Source of the DNA: Desulfovibrionales bacterium GWA2_65_9
Lineage (GTDB): Bacteria > Desulfobacterota > Desulfovibrionia > Desulfovibrionales > Desulfovibrionaceae
Length of the DNA stretch: 5,913 nucleotides
NCBI GenBank assembly: GCA_001799475.1
Contig: MGTN01000093.1
Span: 1-5,913 of the forward strand
Direction: 5' to 3'
The number at the start of each line of letters is the position of its first letter. The stretch's first letter is position 1. The translations under genes and the position numbers were made by a program. Shown here piece after piece: positions 1-5,206 of the stretch. The notes beneath the pieces were generated by a model. That model was not told the DNA's origin. It was given only the letters and a program-made list of their open reading frames with translations, and searched no databases.

Positions 1-63
1 CCTGCCCTGGTATCGCAGGAAGGACTGCGCCTACGGATCGACGAACTGGAGATGGCGCGATGA
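1..63 (+). CDS. traW: TraW C-terminal end (partial, 20 codons)
   Basis: The frame starting at base 1 is open and ends at the TGA at 61-63. It gives the 20-residue tail PALVSQEGLRLRIDELEMAR, and the rest lies upstream of the window. TraW is a periplasmic F-type pilus assembly protein that works with TrbC. The assignment rests on two things: in F-type systems traW lies directly before traU, and a 'PA-V-S-Q-G--LRI-E' type ending resembles TraW C-termini, where the proline sits near the end of a thioredoxin-like region. The stop overlaps the traU start as ATGA, which indicates translational coupling. Twenty residues cannot prove the family, so the name leans on position. Confidence 0.6.
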   Translation, partial: PALVSQEGLRLRIDELEMAR

Positions 64-1088
64 GCCAACGCTGCTTCGTGAACAGTCTCCATTTTCTTTT
101 GGCGCTGTTCCTCGGCTTCTCCTCCCTGCCGACCCCTGCTGCCGGAACAGCCACCTGCACCGGCAAGTTTCCGAATCCGATCACCGACATCTGCTGGTCC
201 TGCATCCTGCCGATCAGCATTGGCAGTGCGCGTATTGCCAACTTTGGCGACCAGGAGGATACCGACAATCCACCCAACCCCGTGTGCAGTTGCCTGGTCA
301 ATCCGATCGTCGGTCTGTCCATCGGCTTCTGGGAGCCGGCGCGCCATGTCGAAGTGGTGCGCAAACCCTTTTGCCTCGTCTCGCTCGGCGGCGTCGACCT
401 CGATCCGGGCATCCCGGCTCCCGAGGCGGCCCGCTTTACCCGGCCGGAAGGCGATGGCGATGGTGGCGGTTTCTATCAGGCGCATTACTACCTGAACCCG
501 GTGATGTACTGGCTAGACGTGGTCACCGATTTTCCCTGCCTGGAGAAGGCATCCTTCGATCTGGCCTACATGACCGAGGTCGATCCCTTGTGGGCCGACG
601 ACGAACTCACCCTGATCCTCAATCCCGATGCCGTGCTGTTCGCCAATCCAGTCGCCATTTCCGCTTGTGCCGCCGATTGCGTCGCAGCCTCGGTTGGCTT
701 CGGCATCCGCGAGATGTTCTGGTGCGCTGGTTGCCAAGGCGGCATCTATCCGCTCAATGGGCACGTCCCCTACCACCTGGGTGGCGTGCGGACTGCCGCG
801 CTGATGGCCCAGCGCTTGAGCGCCAAGATGCACCGCGAGTTGGTGGCCTGGGGCTGGCATGGCAAAGACGGCCTGTGCGGGCCGTACTTCGAGCCAGTGA
901 TGGACAAGACCGCCTACAAAACCCAACTCACTTATCCCATTCCCAACACCGACAAGGAAGGCGGCCGCTGCTGCCAGCCCTTCGGACGGACCACCGTACT
1001 CTGGGGGGCCGGCAAGGAATACCCGGTGCGCGGTGAGGACTTCGCCTTCATGTTGTTTCGCAAAAGGAATTGCTGTGTCGGCTACTAA
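60..1088 (+). CDS. traU: TraU, F-type pilus assembly / DNA transfer protein
   Basis: This encodes a 342-residue periplasmic protein of the TraU family, close to the roughly 330 residues of F TraU. TraU is needed for efficient DNA transfer and contributes to pilus assembly. Residues 8-29 form a hydrophobic signal peptide with likely cleavage near PAAG (27-29). The family pattern is clear: C45-W-S-C48 after 'FPNPITDI', C76-S-C78, 'GFWEP' (89-93), 'HYYLNPVMYWL' (142-152), C203 and C207, C222-A-G-C225, 'GGIYPLNGHV' (227-236), C304-C305, and a C338-C339 pair near the end. The mature protein has 16 cysteines, presumably disulfide-bonded. The ATG overlaps the preceding stop (ATGA at 60-63), and GGAG at 48-51 is a well-spaced ribosome binding site. 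The 3' end overlaps trbC by 14 nt. The gene is complete and shows no disruption. Confidence 0.96.
   Translation: MSQRCFVNSLHFLLALFLGFSSLPTPAAGTATCTGKFPNPITDICWSCILPISIGSARIANFGDQEDTDNPPNPVCSCLVNPIVGLSIGFWEPARHVEVVRKPFCLVSLGGVDLDPGIPAPEAARFTRPEGDGDGGGFYQAHYYLNPVMYWLDVVTDFPCLEKASFDLAYMTEVDPLWADDELTLILNPDAVLFANPVAISACAADCVAASVGFGIREMFWCAGCQGGIYPLNGHVPYHLGGVRTAALMAQRLSAKMHRELVAWGWHGKDGLCGPYFEPVMDKTAYKTQLTYPIPNTDKEGGRCCQPFGRTTVLWGAGKEYPVRGEDFAFMLFRKRNCCVGY
1064..1068 (+). promoter_or_regulatory. Ribosome binding site deciding the trbC start
   Basis: AAGGA lies 6 nt before the GTG at 1075, inside the last codons of traU. It supports GTG 1075 over the longer in-frame GTG at 1033. The longer start would put a polar, cysteine-containing stretch (TSPSCCFAKG) ahead of an otherwise ordinary signal peptide. 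Confidence 0.7.
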
Positions 1089-1833
1089 CCTCCATCGAAC
1101 CCTTGCCCTCCTGACCCTCGGACTCAGTGCCGCGCTTGCTATCGGCAGCCCGGCCCTGGCGCAGACAACTCCGGTCGTCACGGAGGCGGACATCGAACGA
1201 GCCCGGCGTGAGACCCCCACGGTCACCGAGCAAGACATCGAGTTGGCGCGGCAGAAGTACGCGCAGCCGATCGATGTCGGGCGCCGATCCGCGCCGCAGA
1301 ACAGCCCGAACCTTGAGGCGCTGCCCAAGCCGGCAACGCCCGTGCCGGTCGACCTGGAAGCGCTGGCCCGCGGCTATGCCGGACAATCCGATGCGATGAC
1401 GCGGGCGCAGGGACTCGCTACGGGTCCAGGCTTTTTCATCTTCGTCAGCCTGACCATGCCCCGCGCCACACTGCAACGTCTGGTCGACCAGGCGGCGCTG
1501 GCCAAAGCCGCCATCGTCATCCGCGGCTTCGCCAACGGCTCGCTGCGCGAAACGGTCTCCCAGATCCAGGGCTTGATCGGCAAACAGCAGGTGGCAATCC
1601 AGATCGATCCGCTGGCCTTCGACCGCTTCGCCATCAGCAAGGTGCCCAGCTTCGTCTTGGTGCGCGACAGAACACGTCCCGTTCCCTGTGCCAGCGGCAG
1701 TTGCGCGCCCGCTGACAGTTTCCTGCGCACAACCGGTGACGTCAGCCTGGATTACGCGCTGGAGCACATGCAGCGCTCTGCCCCTGGCTTCAGTCCAGCC
1801 GCCGAACTCTTTCTGAAACGCATCAGAGGATAG
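1075..1833 (+). CDS. trbC: TrbC, F-type pilin assembly protein
   Basis: This is a 252-residue periplasmic protein starting at GTG 1075; a 266-residue form from GTG 1033 is less likely. Residues 7-29 form a signal peptide ending ALA, with cleavage before Q30. Next come two adjacent 15-residue repeats (32-61) and a proline-rich linker (about 64-92). The TrbC domain covers about 115-235, with the family's 'FVSLTMP' motif (123-129), 'IRGFANGSL' (149-157) and 'SKVPSFVLV' (188-196), whose proline matches the cis-proline of a thioredoxin-like fold. There is no CxxC at the usual redox position, so it is probably structural rather than a thiol oxidoreductase. The only cysteines, C205 and C210, flank a short loop and could bond to each other. 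TrbC partners TraW in F pilus assembly, consistent with the traW-traU-trbC order. It overlaps traU by 14 nt. Confidence 0.93.
   Translation: MSATNLHRTLALLTLGLSAALAIGSPALAQTTPVVTEADIERARRETPTVTEQDIELARQKYAQPIDVGRRSAPQNSPNLEALPKPATPVPVDLEALARGYAGQSDAMTRAQGLATGPGFFIFVSLTMPRATLQRLVDQAALAKAAIVIRGFANGSLRETVSQIQGLIGKQQVAIQIDPLAFDRFAISKVPSFVLVRDRTRPVPCASGSCAPADSFLRTTGDVSLDYALEHMQRSAPGFSPAAELFLKRIRG
1168..1257 (+). repeat. Two tandem 45-bp coding repeats in trbC
   Basis: Two adjacent 45-nt units (1168-1212 and 1213-1257) encode TPVVTEADIERARRE and TPTVTEQDIELARQK, residues 32-46 and 47-61 of TrbC, identical at 10 of 15 positions. The DNA has diverged mainly at synonymous third positions and at the variable residues, so this is an old in-frame duplication, not a recent slippage product. 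Each unit looks like a short charged amphipathic helix preceded by a TP turn. Confidence 0.8.
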
Positions 1834-1837
1834 GTGA
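1832..1837 (+). promoter_or_regulatory. Ribosome binding site deciding the traN start
   Basis: AGGTGA lies 5 nt before ATG 1843 and overlaps both the trbC stop (TAG 1831-1833) and an alternative in-frame GTG at 1834. AGAGGA at 1825-1830 would sit only 3 nt from that GTG, which is too close. ATG 1843, giving a signal peptide starting MRRLIIW, is therefore the better start. Confidence 0.6.
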
Positions 1838-1842
1838 TCCCC

Positions 1843-3963
1843 ATGCGCCGCCTGATCATCTGGATCACGCTGTTCTGCTTCGTCACGACGCAGAGTGCTG
1901 CAATCGCCGGGCCGTTTGAAGAGGGCACCGCCGCCGGCCAGGTGGCCAACCCGGTCATTCGCGGCACGGTAAATATGCCCAGCGCCGCGAGCGCCGTGCC
2001 GTCGTACACCACGACGCCCCCCGAAACGGCGTATTACGGCCAGCCCAACTTGTCCGGGGCGGCCAATGTCCGCCTGAGTACCTGCGCGGCTGGTACCAGC
2101 GATCCGGTCTGCCAGGCCCAGGACGGCGCGCTGACCTCGGCCAATACCCCCCGTCCGGCGATCTCCGCCTACGATCCGGCGGTCTCCGCGGCCCGCGACA
2201 TCGCCCGCAATCCGTCGAGCACACTGGGCAGCCTGGCCGATTATTACTCGGGCTGCACCACCGCCGAGGTCGGCATTGCGGCGGGCACCACGACCAAGGT
2301 TTGCAATCGCTACAGCGGGGTCGGCAACTACACGACGCGGCGCGATCTGACGGTTGAGATCGACCTCCAGCCCAGTTGCATCGAAGGCACTTGGGTCGCC
2401 CACGGTCAGGTAAACCGCAACGGCGCCGACTACATGGTGGCGGAAGCGCAATGCCAACTGCGCAGCGATGGGCTGCAGCGTTTCCGCTTCTATGCGGCCG
2501 GTGGCCAAGGGGCCTGCATCGGCTGGCAGACCGTCGACCTCCCGACCGCACCGGCCACCCTGGCCACCTATGTCACCAACCTATCCCCCCATTGGGAAGG
2601 CAGTTGCCGGAGCCCATTCACGGTCAACATGATGCCCGGTTCAGGCTGCACGGCCGGGACGTGCAATTACACATTCCAGTTCAGCGGTTTTGGCGGATTC
2701 GTGAAGTGGAACCTGCCTCTGTCATTCGTCCAGCCGGCCATGGTGCAACACGAGACCGATGTCTGGGTCGACAAGAGTGCCGTGCTGAACGCTGGCGGGC
2801 GCTGCACCGTCACCACGGCCGACACCTGTGTCGACGGCCCGGCGACCAAGGCCATCGAAGGCCGCGCCGTGACCCGTGCCTGCTGGTCCTATGAGCGCAC
2901 CCTGACCTGCACCTCGGGCGCCCCGGTCGACGAGTGCGCACCGCTGGCCAGCAGCGGCTGCACGCCAGCCAGCAGTTCCTGCAAGCAAATGAATGTCGGC
3001 AGCGGACTGTGCGAGATCACCCAGGACACCTATACCTGCCCGGTCGCCGCGCAAACCACGACTACCGCTTCGAACTGCCCGGCCAACGTTTATTGCCTGG
3101 GTGCGAACTGCTTCAACACCAGCTACACCAACGATGCCGACTTCGCCCGTTCGATGTCACTGATGGAAGCCGGACGCGAAGCGGGCGTGTATCTCGACAC
3201 CAGCAAGATGCAGGTTTTCAAAGGCGAAGGCAACCGCTGCCGCGACCGCCTGCTGAAGAACTGTTGCAGTTCCGATTCGGCCGGCGCCGGCATGACCAAC
3301 CAGAGCCTGTTCGGCACCGGCTCGAGCCTGGTCTACGACGTGCTGATGAATTCCCAGAACCGCGAGTTTCTCTATCAAGGGATGCAGGCCTTGCTGCTGG
3401 GCGGCGGTTTCAGCGGCAGCTTCACCACTTATGGCATCACCGTTGCGGTCAACGGTACGGCACTGCCGGCCAGTTCGGCCGTGCTCTATTCCGGTGAAAG
3501 CCTGGTCGTCGCCTTCGACCCCTGGTCGCTGGTCATTGCAATCGTCATCTACATCATCATGTCGATGTCGTCCTGTAACGAGGAAGAAGGCAAGCTCGCC
3601 ATGAAGGAAGGGGCCGGTCTGTGCCATACGGTCGGTTCCTGGTGCTCCTCCTGCATTCGGATTTTCGGCAAGTGCGTCTCCTGTATCGAACACAGCACCG
3701 GCAAGTGCTGCTTCAACAGCAAACTGGCCCGCATCGTCAATGAGCAGGGCCGCGTGCAGGTCGGCAAGGGCTGGGGCTCCGGGGAACGCCCCGACTGCTC
3801 GGGGTTCACCATCGCCCAACTCCAGAGCCTCGACTTTGCGGCCATGGACCTCACCGAGTTCTACGCATCCATCGTCCCGACGCTGCCCAATGCCGGCGCG
3901 CTCCAGGGCAGCAACGCCGCCCGCCTGACGACTTGCTACTACGGACAGGGGAAGTGCCAATGA
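1843..3963 (+). CDS. traN: TraN, mating-pair stabilisation outer-membrane protein
   Basis: This encodes 706 residues from ATG 1843 (709 if GTG 1834 is used), longer than the roughly 600 of F TraN. TraN is the outer-membrane adhesin of donor cells that stabilises mating pairs by contacting the recipient surface. Residues 1-22 are a signal peptide ending AIA, with no lipobox. The mature chain has 36 cysteines, including 15 between C321 and C475. The C-terminal part shows the family signature: 'GLCHTVGSWC' (592-601), 'CCFNSKLARIVNEQGR' (622-637), 'GWG' (643-645), 'PDCSGFT' (650-656) and 'LDFAAMDLTEF' (663-673). A hydrophobic stretch at about 561-575 precedes C578. C601-S-S-C604 and C611-V-S-C614 form two CxxC pairs. 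Residues roughly 70-300 do not resemble anything I can name, and this region is where TraN proteins differ between systems and determine recipient specificity. It starts 9 nt after trbC and ends in an ATGA overlap with the next gene. Confidence 0.94.
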   Translation: MRRLIIWITLFCFVTTQSAAIAGPFEEGTAAGQVANPVIRGTVNMPSAASAVPSYTTTPPETAYYGQPNLSGAANVRLSTCAAGTSDPVCQAQDGALTSANTPRPAISAYDPAVSAARDIARNPSSTLGSLADYYSGCTTAEVGIAAGTTTKVCNRYSGVGNYTTRRDLTVEIDLQPSCIEGTWVAHGQVNRNGADYMVAEAQCQLRSDGLQRFRFYAAGGQGACIGWQTVDLPTAPATLATYVTNLSPHWEGSCRSPFTVNMMPGSGCTAGTCNYTFQFSGFGGFVKWNLPLSFVQPAMVQHETDVWVDKSAVLNAGGRCTVTTADTCVDGPATKAIEGRAVTRACWSYERTLTCTSGAPVDECAPLASSGCTPASSSCKQMNVGSGLCEITQDTYTCPVAAQTTTTASNCPANVYCLGANCFNTSYTNDADFARSMSLMEAGREAGVYLDTSKMQVFKGEGNRCRDRLLKNCCSSDSAGAGMTNQSLFGTGSSLVYDVLMNSQNREFLYQGMQALLLGGGFSGSFTTYGITVAVNGTALPASSAVLYSGESLVVAFDPWSLVIAIVIYIIMSMSSCNEEEGKLAMKEGAGLCHTVGSWCSSCIRIFGKCVSCIEHSTGKCCFNSKLARIVNEQGRVQVGKGWGSGERPDCSGFTIAQLQSLDFAAMDLTEFYASIVPTLPNAGALQGSNAARLTTCYYGQGKCQ
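3947..3952 (+). promoter_or_regulatory. Ribosome binding site of the small periplasmic ORF
   Basis: AGGGGA lies 7 nt before ATG 3960, within the end of traN. It supports this ATG over an upstream in-frame TTG at 3933, which would add nine residues ahead of a complete signal peptide. Confidence 0.6.
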
Positions 3964-4334
3964 AGATCGCTTACACCGCTGCCTTGCTCGCCGGATTCGC
4001 GTCGCCCGCCCTCGCCGACGAGGTGCCCAGAGCCCCGGTATCGGATCCCCGACCGGTCATGTTGGCCGCCCTCCGATCAGTTGATGGCGAGGCCCACGCC
4101 ATCCTCAGCGGCGAGATTGCCGAGGCGCTCACCCAGCGCTTTGCTGCCACCTCGCCGATCTATATCGATGTCACGACCGAGAAGCGCTACGCCCAGGCCG
4201 GTTGTGCCCGCTTGAATGTCAGGTTCTGGCAGGACGGGGTTTTACTGCCCGGTGCGCCGAGCCCACGCCGCCAGAGCATCGATTTCGGCATCAACTACTG
4301 CCTTGACGGCCAGCCACCGCAATCCCTGAAGTAG
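3960..4334 (+). CDS. Small secreted protein of unknown function between traN and traF
   Basis: This is a 124-residue protein I cannot assign to a named family. Residues 1-19 are a standard signal peptide (MKIAYTAALLAGFASPALA, cleavage before D20), so it is probably periplasmic. The mature part, about 105 residues, has an alanine-rich helical stretch (about 35-62), then 'SPIYIDVTTEKRYAQAGC' (65-82), 'ARLNVRFWQDGVLLPG' (83-98) and 'QSIDFGINYCLDGQPP' (105-120). These look like alternating beta strands. The only cysteines, C82 and C114, could form one disulfide joining two strands. Its ATG overlaps the traN stop (ATGA) and it ends 8 nt before traF, so it is translated with the mating-pair-formation genes and probably serves them. 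It lies in the traN-traF interval, where F has trbE, but it has a secretion signal rather than an inner-membrane topology, so I do not call it TrbE. Confidence 0.85.
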   Translation: MKIAYTAALLAGFASPALADEVPRAPVSDPRPVMLAALRSVDGEAHAILSGEIAEALTQRFAATSPIYIDVTTEKRYAQAGCARLNVRFWQDGVLLPGAPSPRRQSIDFGINYCLDGQPPQSLK

Positions 4335-4342
4335 GGCCACGC

Positions 4343-5206
4343 ATGATTATCCGTAACCGCTCCGCCCTCCCGCTGCTGCTGACCTTCGCCGTGCTGCTCG
4401 GCAACCAGAGCGCAACAGCCCAGGATGCTGCCTCCCGCTATTGGGCCGACAGTTGGCGCGGCTGGCATTTCTATGAAGCGCCAGTGCCAGAAGAGATCGA
4501 ACACCCATTACCGCCGGGCAAGGCTACAACAACTGTGCCACCAGCCCAACCTTCGCGGGCACCGGAACTGCTCGAATTCGAACGCCTTCAGAAAGCACTG
4601 GAGGAGACGCGCAACATCGCCATCATGCGACCGAGCGAAGCCAATGTACGGCGCTACATGGAACTGGAGTCACAGGTCGTCGCCCGCGCTTCCTACTTCG
4701 CCGATGTCGCGCAACGCGTGGCCTGGGCCACCCCGCAACTGGACCCGACCCTGCAGGGCCGCCCGGTCAATGCCAAGGCCCTGGAAGTCTTCGACCAAGC
4801 CGAACTGGTGGATCGCTCGCGCGCCATTACCGACTTGGGCAAGGATCACGTGCTGTTCTTTTTCTATCGCTCGGACTGTCCGTACTGCCATGCCTTGGCA
4901 CCGACGTTGGCAGCCTTCCAGGCCCGTCACAGTATCCAGGTCGTCGCCATCAGCGTGGACGGTGGACAGTTGCCAGTTTTCCCCAATGCCCGCCCAGACA
5001 ACGGCATTGCCACTGCCCTGAAAGTCAGCCAGGTGCCCGCCGTATATCTGGCCCAGCCCTTCACCGGAAAGATCAGCCCGATCGGCTTCGGGGTGCTCTC
5101 GGAATCCCAGTTGCTCGAACGCATTGCCGTCGTCTCCACTCCGCAAGCCGAGGCCATGCTGCCCACAACCACACAAGGTCTCGCCCTACCCCCGGAGGTG
5201 CCATGA
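4343..5206 (+). CDS. traF: TraF, thioredoxin-fold pilus assembly protein with CPYC site
   Basis: This encodes 287 residues, against about 247 in F TraF. TraF is a periplasmic protein required for F-type pilus assembly. Residues 1-26 are a signal peptide ending ATA. 'WADSWRGWHFYEAP' (34-47) is the family's N-terminal GWHFY motif. A charged, likely helical region follows (about 75-135), then a thioredoxin-like domain (about 165-265) with 'VLFFFYRSDCPYC' (170-182) and a cis-proline in 'SQVPAVYL' (229-236). C179 and C182 are the only cysteines in the protein. TraF of plasmid F lacks this CxxC motif, whereas TrbB of F and TrhF of R27 have it, so this copy is redox-competent by sequence. The tail (about 266-287) is a short proline-containing extension. 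An AGGG at 4333-4336 precedes the ATG, and the stop overlaps the traH start. Confidence 0.95.
   Translation: MIIRNRSALPLLLTFAVLLGNQSATAQDAASRYWADSWRGWHFYEAPVPEEIEHPLPPGKATTTVPPAQPSRAPELLEFERLQKALEETRNIAIMRPSEANVRRYMELESQVVARASYFADVAQRVAWATPQLDPTLQGRPVNAKALEVFDQAELVDRSRAITDLGKDHVLFFFYRSDCPYCHALAPTLAAFQARHSIQVVAISVDGGQLPVFPNARPDNGIATALKVSQVPAVYLAQPFTGKISPIGFGVLSESQLLERIAVVSTPQAEAMLPTTTQGLALPPEVP
5194..5198 (+). promoter_or_regulatory. Strong ribosome binding site of traH inside traF
   Basis: GGAGG, part of a longer GGAGGTG at 5194-5200, lies 4 nt before ATG 5203 within the last codons of traF. It is the best match to the 16S anti-Shine-Dalgarno sequence in the window and fixes the traH start. 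Confidence 0.65.

Noticed and set aside
284..1036. 250-codon plus-strand frame inside traU
   Set aside because: It is an out-of-frame reading of traU, dominated by Arg, Pro and Gly, with no plausible domain.
1033..1074. Upstream GTG start for trbC adding 14 residues
   Set aside because: It would place TSPSCCFAKG ahead of a complete signal peptide. The internal GTG at 1075 has an AAGGA at proper spacing.
1177..1251. Possible recent slippage or mobile direct repeat in trbC
   Set aside because: The two copies differ at many nucleotides, mostly synonymous or at variable residues, so this is an old coding duplication and not a mobile or recombinational repeat.
513..1328. 271-codon minus-strand frame opposite traU and trbC
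   Set aside because: It is a compositional shadow of traU and trbC, crosses their boundary, and has no family resemblance.
1048..2508. 486-codon open frame on the minus strand opposite trbC and traN
   Set aside because: It lies opposite two well-recognised genes, is rich in Arg, Gly and Ala as expected from GC-rich third positions read in reverse, and shows no recognisable domain or good ribosome binding site.
3933..3959. Upstream TTG start for the small ORF adding nine residues
   Set aside because: ATG 3960 has AGGGGA at 7 nt and begins a textbook signal peptide.
3157..3960. 267-codon minus-strand frame opposite traN
   Set aside because: It runs antisense to the most conserved part of traN, and its composition (Ala, Gly, Asp, Val) fits a shadow frame.
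4335..4342. Possible internal promoter or terminator before traF
   Set aside because: The gap is only 8 nt and shows no hairpin or -10/-35 pattern that stands out from coding sequence.
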